From Ferrimonas gelatinilytica (GTDB lineage: Bacteria; Pseudomonadota; Gammaproteobacteria; Enterobacterales; Shewanellaceae): 64,000 nt of DNA. The notes under the pieces are model-generated. The model ran no database searches and was not told the DNA's origin. It saw only the letters and a list, made by a program, of their open reading frames with translations. Of the stretch, positions 1-8,210 are shown piece by piece. The stretch spans positions 62,001 to 126,000 of the forward strand of contig NZ_BAABLF010000030.1 of NCBI RefSeq assembly GCF_039544205.1. The letters run 5' to 3'. A program made the translations under genes and the position numbers. Position 1 is the stretch's first letter, and each line of letters starts with the position of its first letter.

Positions 1-1
1 T

Positions 2-496
2 GTCAGGGACTTCATGGCCACCGGGGGCGATGTCCTCTGGTTGGTGGCGGGGGCATTGTTCCTGATGTGGGTACTGATGCTTGAGCGTTACTTCTTTGTC
101 AACTTTGTCTTTCCGAAGATGCGCAAAGAGATCATCGCCAAGTGGGATGCTCGCACCGATACAACGTCCTGGTACGCCCATCGCATTCGTGAAGCATGGA
201 TCTCCCAGGCAAAAGAACAATTGAACGCACGCATGGGGTTGATCAATACCCTGGTTGCCATCTGCCCGATGCTGGGTCTGCTCGGTACCGTTACCGGCAT
301 GATCGCGGTGTTTGAAGTGATGGCCGTGCAAGGGACAGGGAACCCACGGCTGATGGCCGGCGGGATCTCAATGGCCACCATCCCGACCATGTCGGGGATG
401 GTAGCGGCACTCTCTGGTGTTTTCTTCAGCACTCGGCTGAAGGCGAAACTCCAGATCAGCGCCGAGCAATTGACCGATAACCTGCCCCATCACTAA
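2..496 (+). CDS. exbB: ExbB/TolQ/MotA family proton channel subunit of the TonB2 system (5' end missing)
   Basis: Inner-membrane proton channel subunit that, with ExbD, couples the proton gradient to TonB. The frame is open to the left edge: the codons before the ATG at 14 read Val-Arg-Asp-Phe, as expected upstream of the first membrane helix in ExbB2 proteins, so the true start lies outside the window. Visible are a first membrane segment (LWLVAGALFLMWVLML), a cytoplasmic stretch, and the conserved MotA/TolQ/ExbB region with GLLGTVTGMI and the final helix. exbD follows 12 bases after the stop, then tonB and a TPR gene, which is the usual TonB2 order in Vibrio and Shewanella. The larger TtpC-type ExbB is expected just upstream but cannot be seen. 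Confidence 0.93.
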   Translation, partial: VRDFMATGGDVLWLVAGALFLMWVLMLERYFFVNFVFPKMRKEIIAKWDARTDTTSWYAHRIREAWISQAKEQLNARMGLINTLVAICPMLGLLGTVTGMIAVFEVMAVQGTGNPRLMAGGISMATIPTMSGMVAALSGVFFSTRLKAKLQISAEQLTDNLPHH

Positions 497-508
497 AGAG
501 AGTTTTTT

Positions 509-913
509 ATGGCACGTAAGAAGCATTCCAGCGCGGCCGAAGAGGCCCAGGTCGATATGACCCCCATGCTGGACATCGTTTTCATCATGCTGATCTTCTT
601 CATTGTGACCACGTCATTTGTGAAGGAGTCTGGTATTGAAGTTAACCGTCCAAAGGCTCAGCAGGCATCGAAGAAGCCATCCGCAAACATCTTCATTGCC
701 ATCAACGAGGCCGGTATCGTCTACATGGAGAAGCGTGAAGTCGATATCCAGCGGGTTCGTGCCAACGTAGAGCGTATGTTGGCTGAAGCCCCTGAAGCCC
801 AGGTGATGATCCAGGCCGACCAAGCTGCCAAGCACGGCATCGTGGTGAAGGTGATGGATCAGGTGAAAGCGGCCGGTATCGATAAGATTTCGGTCTCAGC
901 GGAGAGCGATTGA
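509..913 (+). CDS. exbD: Biopolymer transport protein ExbD (TonB2 system)
   Basis: Single-span inner-membrane partner of ExbB that takes part in proton translocation for TonB energisation. The protein has 134 residues, normal for ExbD. A short cytoplasmic N-terminus leads into VDMTPMLDIVFIMLIFFIVTT, where the Asp of the LDIVF segment is the conserved proton-carrying residue. The remainder is the periplasmic domain. The ATG at 509 follows a purine-rich AAAGAGAG. It sits between exbB and tonB with almost no spacing, so the three are surely co-transcribed. Confidence 0.95.
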   Translation: MARKKHSSAAEEAQVDMTPMLDIVFIMLIFFIVTTSFVKESGIEVNRPKAQQASKKPSANIFIAINEAGIVYMEKREVDIQRVRANVERMLAEAPEAQVMIQADQAAKHGIVVKVMDQVKAAGIDKISVSAESD

Positions 914-914
914 T

Positions 915-1535
915 ATGTTGAGAGCACTGTTAGCCCTGATAGTCGGTGCTGCGGTGACCTTCGCTTTGTTCTCTTTCATGGCGTTCTTGATCAGTGGCGG
1001 CGCCAAGCGCGCCGACACTGGCTTCAAAACCCCACCGATTGAGATCGTGATGGAACGTGAGGATGCCAAAGCGCAGAATCGCGACCGTCCCAAACCGAAG
1101 CCGCCGAAGCCGCCGCAAGAGCCGCCCAAGCCGGTAGAGATGCAGCCCGATACCAACGATATGTCGGATTCCGTTTCCGTTAACGTCCCCAGTGTTGACC
1201 TGGGTGGCCTGAACTCCGGCCTGGGTGATCCCAGCGGTGCGATGGCCCGAGACGGCGACGCAACCCCGATCGTTCGTATCGAACCGCGCTACCCGATTAA
1301 GGCTGCCCGTGATGGTAAAGAGGGTTACGTTATCCTCAGCTTCACCATCAACGAGCTGGGTGGTGTCGACGACGTCGAGGTGATTGAAGCCGAGCCCCGT
1401 CGACTCTTTGACCAGGAAGCCCGACGCGCCCTGCGCAAGTGGAAGTACAAGCCCAAGATTGTTGACGGCAAACCGGTAAAACAAACGGGTCAAACCGTTC
1501 GTCTGGACTTCTCTTTGGATAAGAGCAACGGCTAA
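915..1535 (+). CDS. tonB: Energy transducer TonB (TonB2 type)
   Basis: Periplasm-spanning protein that passes ExbBD energy to TonB-dependent outer-membrane receptors. The 206 residues show an N-terminal membrane anchor (about 5-27), a Pro/Lys-rich spacer (about 50-75, PKPKPPKPPQEPPKP), and a C-terminal TonB domain (about 115-206) with EPRYPIKAARDGKEGYV and the RRALRKWKYKP segment. The short spacer and IEIVMERE segment are typical of TonB2 rather than the longer enterobacterial TonB. It starts one base after the exbD stop. Two large TonB-dependent receptors lie 4 kb downstream and are plausible clients, although that is inference. Confidence 0.95.
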   Translation: MLRALLALIVGAAVTFALFSFMAFLISGGAKRADTGFKTPPIEIVMEREDAKAQNRDRPKPKPPKPPQEPPKPVEMQPDTNDMSDSVSVNVPSVDLGGLNSGLGDPSGAMARDGDATPIVRIEPRYPIKAARDGKEGYVILSFTINELGGVDDVEVIEAEPRRLFDQEARRALRKWKYKPKIVDGKPVKQTGQTVRLDFSLDKSNG

Positions 1536-1549
1536 GACAGGAGGTGAAC

Positions 1550-2803
1550 ATGAAAAGCAAGACCACACTACTGTCTGCGGTTCTGATGTCCGTACTTGGC
1601 ACCGCACTGTACGCCCCGGCGTCCTATGCGGCTGAACAGTGCGAAATCGATACGCGTAAAACCCGTGTCGTGTCGGAACGTGTTGGCCGCAAGGTGCAAA
1701 GAGCCTATGAGCTGTACGCAGAAGATCAGGTCGATGCCGCCCTGGGCGAGCTGTTGGAGATTGACCCCAGCGGTGAGTTCGATAAGGCGTATGTCTCCCG
1801 AATGATCGGCTCACTGTACGCAGGTAAAGAGGGGCATGCGAAGACGGCCCTGAAACACCTGAAGATTGCAGTGGACATCGACCAGCTCGGTGGAACGGAT
1901 CACGCCAACACCCTGCGTCTTCTGGGCGATCTCAACATCGCAGAGCGTAACTTTAACGAAGCGCTTAAGTACTATGAGCAGTGGATGAAGTTCTCCTGTC
2001 AGGAGGACACCAATGTCTACCTGCGCATGGCCAGCGCCAAGTTCGAGCTGAAAAAGTACCCGGAAACGCTATCCCTGGCCGATAAGGCCATCAAGCTGCA
2101 GACCAGCCCGAATAAGGGCCCCTACAGCCTGAAGATGGCGGCGTACTACGAGAGCAAGCAGTATCCCAAGGCAGCTAAGATCGCCGAAGATATTGCTCGT
2201 CTGTTCCCGCAGGAGCGTCGTCACTGGATCCAGTTGGCACAGATGTACATGTTGGCGGAAGACTATAAGAAGTCTCTCTACACCATGGATATCGCCTACC
2301 GAAAGGGTTACCTGGAGAGTGCCAGTGAGTTCAAGATGCTGGCCCAGCTCTACGCCCAGAACGAGATCCCCCATCGTAGCGCCCTGATTCAGGAGGAGTA
2401 CCTGAAGAGTGGGCTGGTGGATAAGGATGAAAGCACGCTCTCTATGCTGGCTAACACCTACCACCAGGCGAAGGAGATCGACAAGGCCGTGGATTACTAC
2501 GGTCAGGCTGCCGCCATCAACAACAGCAGTCGCTACTACATGCGACAGGCCGGTTTGTTGATGGAGCTGGAGCAGTTCGGTGCCGCTAAGACGGCAGTTC
2601 GCAAAGCGATGGATGGCGAAGGGCTCAAGGATCGGGGCGAAGCCCAGATGCTGCTGGCTCAGGCCCACTTCTATCTCGGCGAATACAAAGCCGCGCACCG
2701 GGCCGCCATCGCCGCGTCGAAAGACTCAGGTACGGCCAAAACCGCGAAAGGTTGGATCTCCTACATCAAGGAAACCGCCGATCGTAAGGGGGTGGCACTC
2801 TGA
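1550..2803 (+). CDS. Periplasmic TPR protein of the TonB2 operon
   Basis: Tetratricopeptide-repeat protein of about 417 residues with a clear signal peptide (MKSKTTLLSAVLMSVLGTAL, cleavage after ASYA), so probably periplasmic. The rest is built of helical repeats such as ALKHLKIAVDID, EALKYYEQWMKFS and KAVDYYGQAAAIN. The ATG at 1550 is preferred over a GTG at 1544 because AGGAGG occupies 1539-1544. A TPR gene follows tonB2 in many Vibrio and Shewanella clusters; its exact role in TonB2 function is poorly defined. The stop codon lies inside a hairpin (2791-2811), followed by a terminator, so this is the last gene of the operon. Confidence 0.88.
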   Translation: MKSKTTLLSAVLMSVLGTALYAPASYAAEQCEIDTRKTRVVSERVGRKVQRAYELYAEDQVDAALGELLEIDPSGEFDKAYVSRMIGSLYAGKEGHAKTALKHLKIAVDIDQLGGTDHANTLRLLGDLNIAERNFNEALKYYEQWMKFSCQEDTNVYLRMASAKFELKKYPETLSLADKAIKLQTSPNKGPYSLKMAAYYESKQYPKAAKIAEDIARLFPQERRHWIQLAQMYMLAEDYKKSLYTMDIAYRKGYLESASEFKMLAQLYAQNEIPHRSALIQEEYLKSGLVDKDESTLSMLANTYHQAKEIDKAVDYYGQAAAINNSSRYYMRQAGLLMELEQFGAAKTAVRKAMDGEGLKDRGEAQMLLAQAHFYLGEYKAAHRAAIAASKDSGTAKTAKGWISYIKETADRKGVAL

Positions 2804-2815
2804 GTGCCACCCGAT

Positions 2816-2845
2816 GAAAAAGGCCCCGCTTGTCGGGGCTTTTTT
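2816..2845 (+). terminator. Intrinsic terminator of the exbB-exbD-tonB-TPR operon
   Basis: GC-rich stem (GGCCCCG 2822-2828 with CGGGGCT 2834-2840) followed by a T run at 2840-2845 and preceded by A residues. A second inverted repeat, GGTGGCACTC/GAGTGCCACC (2791-2811), spans the TPR stop codon just upstream. Confidence 0.9.
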
Positions 2846-2865
2846 GATGGTAAAGGATGACAAAG

Positions 2866-4638
2866 ATGAAACCCTTAATTGCCCTGTTCTGCACCTCGCT
2901 GCTGTTGGGGTGCAGTGACTCAGAGCCCGCCAGCAATCAGGAAAGCCCGGCGGATTTCGATGCGGTGGCGGAGGCCTACTTCGATGATTACATCGAGTTG
3001 AACCCCATCTACGGCACCTACGTCGGCCGCCCGCAATACAATGACCAGTTTGGCAACGACCTGACCGACGCCTACCTCAAGGCGCGGCATGAGATGAATC
3101 GGCAATACCTCGCCGAAGTGGCCACGTTGCCGGAGGGGGCGCTGAGTGAATCACAGCGCCTGAGCCGTGACGTGCTGCGCTATGAGCTGGAGATGGCCCT
3201 GGTGGATGAAACCTATCCCAGCCGTTTTTTGCCGATTAACCAGTTTTACAGCCCGGTGATCACTCTGGTGCAGCTCGGCAGTGGTGAGGGGGCGCAACCC
3301 TTCAATACGGTGGAGGACTACGATAACTTCATCAGCCGGATCCGAGGATTTATCCAGTGGTCCGAAAGCGCCATTGAGCGGATGGAGGAGGGCGCACGCT
3401 CCAAGGTGGTACTGCCGCGCGTTCTGGTGCAGCGGATCATTCCCCAGTTGGCAAGCCAGATTGAACAGCCCATGAGCGACAGCCCCTTCGCCAACCCCTT
3501 GGCGTCGCTGCCCAGTGATCTCTCAGAGGCTGAAACGGCGGCCCTGGCCGAGCGCTACATGGCGGTGCTTGAGCAGGAGCTGCGTCCGGCCCTGGTCAAA
3601 CTGCATGACTACTTCAGCGAGACTTACCTCGGTAAGAGCCGGGCCAGCCACGGCTGGGGAGGCCTGCCCAACGGCGCTGCCTGGTATCAGCACCTGGCAA
3701 ACTACCACACCACCACGGAGATGCCGGTCGCGGAGATCCACCGTCTGGGCCTCAAGGAGGTGGCACGGATCCGGGCCGAGATGGACCAGGTGCGAGATCA
3801 GGTGGGTTTCGAGGGCGATCTGAGTGCCTTTTTCGACTACCTGGGGAGCGATCCTCAGTTCTTTTTCGAGGATAAGCAGGCGTTGGTGGATGGCTACGAG
3901 GGCCTGAAGGCCCGTATCAACGGGGTACTGCCTGCCTATTTCGACGTGATGCCCGAGGCGGACTACGAAGTCCGTCCCGTGGAGCCGTTCCGAGAGCGCT
4001 CCGCCGCCGGGGCCAGCTACCAGGCACCCGCACCGGACGGATCCCGGCCCGGGGTGTTCTACATCAACACTTACAACCTCAAGGCACAGCCGAAATGGGG
4101 CATGACCACGCTCTCTTTGCATGAGGCGGCACCGGGTCACCATTTCCAGATCGCCCTCAAGCAGGAACTGGATGGCGTGCCGAGCTTCCAGAGATTCGGC
4201 GGTTACACCGCGTTCGAGGAGGGGTGGGCGCTTTACGCCGAGGTGCTTGGCATTGAGATGGGCCTGTTTAACGACCCCTACCAGTACTTTGGCAAGCTGT
4301 CAGATGAGATGCTTCGGGCGATGCGCCTGGTGGTGGATACCGGTTTGCACGCTCAGGGCTGGAGTCGGGAGCAGGCGATCCAGTACATGTTGGACAACAG
4401 CCCCATGGCCGAGTCGGACGTGATCGCGGAGGTGGAGCGTTACATGGCGATCCCCGGCCAGGCGCTCTCCTACAAGATTGGCCAGCTCACTATCATGGCG
4501 CTGCGCGATAAAGCCGAGCGCGCTCTGGGTGAGGGGTTTGATATCAAGGCGTTCCACAATCAGGTGTTGACCTCGGGCTCGCTACCGATGGCGGTACTTG
4601 AGGCGAAGATCAACCGCTGGATCGCCGCCCAGAGCTGA
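2866..4638 (+). CDS. DUF885 family lipoprotein, probable metallopeptidase-like
   Basis: About 590 residues with a lipoprotein signal (MKPLIALFCTSLLLGC, lipobox LLGC), so expected to be membrane-anchored and outside the cytoplasm. It belongs to the DUF885 family: the HEAAPGHHFQ motif and the later FEEGWALYAE segment form the family's metalloprotease-like metal-binding signature. ATG 2866 is chosen over 2857 because AAAGGA directly abuts the latter. Substrate is unknown. It stands alone between two terminators, after the TonB2 operon and before two TonB-dependent receptors; an outer-surface or periplasmic peptidase working with peptide-importing receptors would fit, but this is inference. Confidence 0.85.
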   Translation: MKPLIALFCTSLLLGCSDSEPASNQESPADFDAVAEAYFDDYIELNPIYGTYVGRPQYNDQFGNDLTDAYLKARHEMNRQYLAEVATLPEGALSESQRLSRDVLRYELEMALVDETYPSRFLPINQFYSPVITLVQLGSGEGAQPFNTVEDYDNFISRIRGFIQWSESAIERMEEGARSKVVLPRVLVQRIIPQLASQIEQPMSDSPFANPLASLPSDLSEAETAALAERYMAVLEQELRPALVKLHDYFSETYLGKSRASHGWGGLPNGAAWYQHLANYHTTTEMPVAEIHRLGLKEVARIRAEMDQVRDQVGFEGDLSAFFDYLGSDPQFFFEDKQALVDGYEGLKARINGVLPAYFDVMPEADYEVRPVEPFRERSAAGASYQAPAPDGSRPGVFYINTYNLKAQPKWGMTTLSLHEAAPGHHFQIALKQELDGVPSFQRFGGYTAFEEGWALYAEVLGIEMGLFNDPYQYFGKLSDEMLRAMRLVVDTGLHAQGWSREQAIQYMLDNSPMAESDVIAEVERYMAIPGQALSYKIGQLTIMALRDKAERALGEGFDIKAFHNQVLTSGSLPMAVLEAKINRWIAAQS

Positions 4639-4688
4639 TCTGCGCGACACCAGGTTAGCAACCCAGGGGTAATTGGGGGTTCCGACAG

Positions 4689-4723
4689 ATCGGGAAGCAT
4701 TCGCTTCCCGATTTTTTGTTTTT
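4689..4723 (+). terminator. Intrinsic terminator after the DUF885 gene
   Basis: Ten-base stem ATCGGGAAGC (4689-4698) with GCTTCCCGAT (4703-4712), ATTC loop, then a long T-rich tail. Confidence 0.92.
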
Positions 4724-5212
4724 TGCCGGTTGTGCTTCGGCCCGCTTTACGGCAGGGACGGAGCGCTGGCGTATCTTCCGCCTCTAATCCTAGGGCGAAC
4801 GGTAAAATGCTCTGTTTCGCCGCAATTGGGTATAACAAAGCTGCTCCAACAGACGAGCGACACTTGCCTCATAGGCGCAAAAAGCGTGATTAAGGTCACA
4901 TTATTGGCAATTTGTGTCGGGTGGCTGTTAACAGGTAGGGCCAGTGAAAGATGCTGTCTTGTCCGGTTGATGCTGGTCGAGTGTGTTGTCGGCGTGGCGT
5001 TTGTGTCGAGTGTGTAACCTTCCCTTCGCTTAGTCCGTGTGTGCAGTCTCGTCATTATTACTGACATGCAACAAATGCATAATAAAATGACCATTGTGCA
5101 TAATCCTTCGCTAACTCAGTATCTTCGTCGTAGCGCCAAAACAACATACGCGGATATTTTCGCGAAAATCAGGCGCATCCAATCACGATTAGAAATCTAG
5201 GAGGGAGTTAGG
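4724..5212 (+). promoter_or_regulatory. Long non-coding upstream region of the first TonB-dependent receptor
   Basis: About 490 bases without a convincing gene. The second half is clearly more AT-rich than its surroundings. TGCATAAT occurs twice, at 5076-5083 and 5098-5105, and AGGAGGGAGTTAGG gives a strong ribosome-binding region before ATG 5213. The length suggests a regulated promoter, but no named operator could be assigned. Confidence 0.5.
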
Positions 5213-7852
5213 ATGAAGTACCCATCGAGCATAGCCCGGGCCGTTAAGTTTGCATTGGCGGCGGGCTCAGTCGCATCCATCACCGCAGTGGCACCGGCCG
5301 TGGCACAGGACGCCGCCGCGGCCACCGGAAAGGTTGAACGGATCAACGTCACCGGCTCCCGAATCAAGCGCAGTGACATGGAGACCGCCAGTCCGGTCAA
5401 TGTTATCGGTGCGGATCAGATCGCGGCTGGCTCCTACACCTCCGTCGAGCAGATCCTGCAGGAAACCACCGCCTCCGCCGGCGCGGCCACGGGCGCGGCA
5501 ACCAACAACGGTGGCCGGGGTGCGGCCCGGGTTGACCTGCGCGGTATGGGTGAAGCCCGTACCCTGGTGCTGGTTAACGGCCGCCGTATGGTGGTCTCAG
5601 GTACCGGCGCCGATGCTTCCGTCGATCTCAATACCATCCCTGTCTCCATCATTGAGCGCATCGAGGTCTTGAAAGACGGCGCGTCCGCAGTCTACGGTTC
5701 CGACGCCATCGCCGGGGTGGTCAACATCATCACCAAGCGCGACTTCGAAGGGTTCCAGCTGGATGCCCAGGCGGGTATCTCCGACAAGGGCGACGGCGAA
5801 ACTTATGAGATCAGTGCACTCTGGGGTACCAACTTTGATCGCGGTAACCTGACGGTTGGCGCCTCCTACGTTAACCGCGGCGATGTGTTCCAGGATGACC
5901 GTTTTTGGTCCAACTGTGGCCCTAATGGCAACTGTGGCGGCTGGAGCTCCACCATCGGTAGCGGTGTGATCGACTGGGGCAGTGGTGCCATGACGCCAGA
6001 TGGTAATGGGGACTGGAAAGCGCAGGATGAGTTTTATAACTATGTTCCGGACTCCTACCTGAGCACCCCTCAGGAGCGTTTCGGCTTCAATGCAAACTTC
6101 AACTACGAGCTGAGCGACAACGTGGGCTTCTTCGCCGAGGGTTTGTACTCTCGACGGGACTCTAGCCAGCAGCTGGCCGCGGCACCGGTGACCGGGCTGT
6201 TCCTGGACACCGCCGAGCTGGAGCGACGCAGCGGTTATGTGGGCCCCTGGGGTAACGATGTGGATACCGTGGTGTACAAACGCCGTATGACCGATGCCGG
6301 CCCCCGGGGTTATGAGCAGACGGTGGATACCTACCGCGTGGTGGCAGGCTTCGAGGGCTTCCTGGATATCGGCCGCGGTCTTGACTGGGACATCTCCTAC
6401 ACCTTCGGCCGCAACGAAGCGGAGTCCTGGGCCAACAACCTGGCGATCAGAAACCGGGTTATTGACTCCATCTACGATAACGCCTTTGACTGGTTCTCCG
6501 GTGACCCCTTGAGCGATGCCATCCTGTCCGACGTGATGTACAACGACAAGTCCGACGGCGGCAACGAGATGCAGATCATCGCCGCTAACCTCACCGGTGA
6601 ACTTTTTGATCTGCCCGCGGGCAGCGTGGCTTTTGCCGCCGGCGCCGAGCACCGCAAGGAGAAGGGCTGGTTCAACCCGGATCCGGTAACCCAGGCTGGT
6701 GACTCCTCGCAGTCGCAGCAGGATCCCACGGCAGGCAGCTACGACACCACTGCGGTGTACGCCGAGTTCTCCATCCCCCTGGTATCGGGCAAGCGCTTTG
6801 CCGAAGAGGTGACCGTGGAGGCGGCCGTACGCTGGTTTGATTACAGTACCTTCGGCTCAGACCTGACCTGGAAGGCAGGCTTGACCTGGCGAGTGAGCGA
6901 CGAAGTGATGTTGCGTGGTGTGGCTTCTACCGCCTTCCGCGCTCCCAGCATCTCCGAGCTGTATGCCGGCAACGTGGGGTCGTTTGATTACCTCACAGAT
7001 CCCTGCTCCGGCGTGAGTCACAGTGATGGCAGTGTCCTGGCACAGCAGTGCGCCAGCATCGGTTGGGGCGACAACACGCCGGTGGAGTATGAGCAGAAAG
7101 ACGGCCAAATCGAGGTGATCTGGAACACCGATGGGGATCTGCAGCCTGAAGAGGCCGATACCTACACGGCGGGGATTGTTATCAGTCCTGCGGCCCTTGA
7201 CGGTTTCTCCATGACCGTGGATTACTGGAAGTTCGAGGTAGAAAACGCCATCACCCGTATCGACCGTCAGGCCTACCTGAACGCCTGCTATTTCGAGGGT
7301 AACGGCGGCGCCTGTGACACCCTGGATATCACCCGTAACCAGATCACTGGCGAGATCATGGAGTTCTACGCACCCCTGGTGAACGCGGGCTACCAGGAAA
7401 CTGACGGTGTCGATGTGAACTTCCAGTACAACTGGGTCTATGGCGGCCATGACTGGCGACTGAACTGGGATATCACCCGTCTGTTGACCTTCGAAGAGGA
7501 TGGCATCGATTACACCGGTACCATCAGCGGCATGAACGGCGGCTACGCCGAATGGCGCCAGAACGTTCACCTCTCTGTTCGCGCGGATAAGTGGAGCTTC
7601 AACTACCAGATGCGCCACATCGGTGAGATGAGGGACCTGGGGACGCCGGAGTTCGAAGTGCCGTCGGCCTTCTACCACAACGTCTCCTATACCCGGAATT
7701 TCAACCGTGGTGTCGACTGGACCATCGGGATTAACAACCTGCTTGATGAGACGCCAAAGTACCACCCAAGCTACAGCGACGTTTACACCACGCCGGAAGT
7801 GTACGACGTGATGGGTCGCTACCTCTTTACCAAGATCAGCTACCGATTCTGA
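5213..7852 (+). CDS. TonB-dependent outer-membrane receptor, paralogue 1
   Basis: 879-residue outer-membrane receptor. It has a signal peptide (cleavage after APAVAQ), a probable TonB box near VERINVTG, a plug domain beginning at GSRIKRSDMETASPV (about 48-62) with RIEVLKDGASAVYGSDAIAGVVNI, then a 22-strand-type barrel ending in the aromatic KISYRF. The GSRIKR-D-E--SPV plug subgroup is frequent in Shewanella and Caulobacter and is often tied to peptide or oligosaccharide uptake rather than siderophores; the substrate here is not known. Cysteine pairs in extracellular-type loops (CGPNGNC; CSGVS...QQC; CYFEGNGGAC) could form disulfides. A close paralogue follows at 8211. It has its own leader and terminator. 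Confidence 0.92.
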   Translation: MKYPSSIARAVKFALAAGSVASITAVAPAVAQDAAAATGKVERINVTGSRIKRSDMETASPVNVIGADQIAAGSYTSVEQILQETTASAGAATGAATNNGGRGAARVDLRGMGEARTLVLVNGRRMVVSGTGADASVDLNTIPVSIIERIEVLKDGASAVYGSDAIAGVVNIITKRDFEGFQLDAQAGISDKGDGETYEISALWGTNFDRGNLTVGASYVNRGDVFQDDRFWSNCGPNGNCGGWSSTIGSGVIDWGSGAMTPDGNGDWKAQDEFYNYVPDSYLSTPQERFGFNANFNYELSDNVGFFAEGLYSRRDSSQQLAAAPVTGLFLDTAELERRSGYVGPWGNDVDTVVYKRRMTDAGPRGYEQTVDTYRVVAGFEGFLDIGRGLDWDISYTFGRNEAESWANNLAIRNRVIDSIYDNAFDWFSGDPLSDAILSDVMYNDKSDGGNEMQIIAANLTGELFDLPAGSVAFAAGAEHRKEKGWFNPDPVTQAGDSSQSQQDPTAGSYDTTAVYAEFSIPLVSGKRFAEEVTVEAAVRWFDYSTFGSDLTWKAGLTWRVSDEVMLRGVASTAFRAPSISELYAGNVGSFDYLTDPCSGVSHSDGSVLAQQCASIGWGDNTPVEYEQKDGQIEVIWNTDGDLQPEEADTYTAGIVISPAALDGFSMTVDYWKFEVENAITRIDRQAYLNACYFEGNGGACDTLDITRNQITGEIMEFYAPLVNAGYQETDGVDVNFQYNWVYGGHDWRLNWDITRLLTFEEDGIDYTGTISGMNGGYAEWRQNVHLSVRADKWSFNYQMRHIGEMRDLGTPEFEVPSAFYHNVSYTRNFNRGVDWTIGINNLLDETPKYHPSYSDVYTTPEVYDVMGRYLFTKISYRF

Positions 7853-7866
7853 TCTTTCTCCTGAAT

Positions 7867-7893
7867 AAAAAGGCAGCATTCGCTGCCTTTTTT
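7867..7893 (+). terminator. Intrinsic terminator after the first TonB-dependent receptor
   Basis: Stem AAAAGGCAGC (7868-7877) with GCTGCCTTTT (7882-7891), ATTC loop and T tail. Confidence 0.93.
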
Positions 7894-8210
7894 GTTGCGT
7901 TTTTTTTTGCCCTAAGCAGTGAACTCGCCCAGTAACAACAAATCAACATTCTGGTGCTGCATAACTTTGCGACAAATGCGCATCACAAGTTAATAACTCC
8001 CCAGCGATGCCATCTCACAAGTGAGCCATTTAACGGCAAGTTTACAATTATAACACAATAAAAACAATAACTTAGTTGACATAAACTTTGTATGCATAGA
8101 GTATCTGGATGTGAATGTCTTGTGGCATTCCGGTAGGGAAAAATAACGAAATGATGATGGCCTGTTGATGCTTACCCCGGGTTAGGCAGGCACTAAGGGA
8201 GAATATAACA
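7894..8210 (+). promoter_or_regulatory. AT-rich upstream region of the second TonB-dependent receptor
   Basis: About 315 bases with no gene. TTGACA at 8076-8081 could be a -35 box, but no strong -10 lies 16-18 bases downstream. AAGGGAGAATATAACA precedes ATG 8211 as ribosome-binding site. No named operator was recognised. Confidence 0.45.

Noticed and set aside
4673..5017. 114-codon frame in the region upstream of the first TonB-dependent receptor
   Set aside because: Starts inside the DUF885 terminator, has odd composition and no recognisable domain; treated as non-coding.
5067..7979. Shared 12-base word TGCRACAAATGC upstream of both TonB-dependent receptors (5067-5078, 7968-7979; 11 of 12 identical)
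   Set aside because: A match of this size between two regions of 300-500 bases is expected by chance about one time in three, so it does not support co-regulation by itself.
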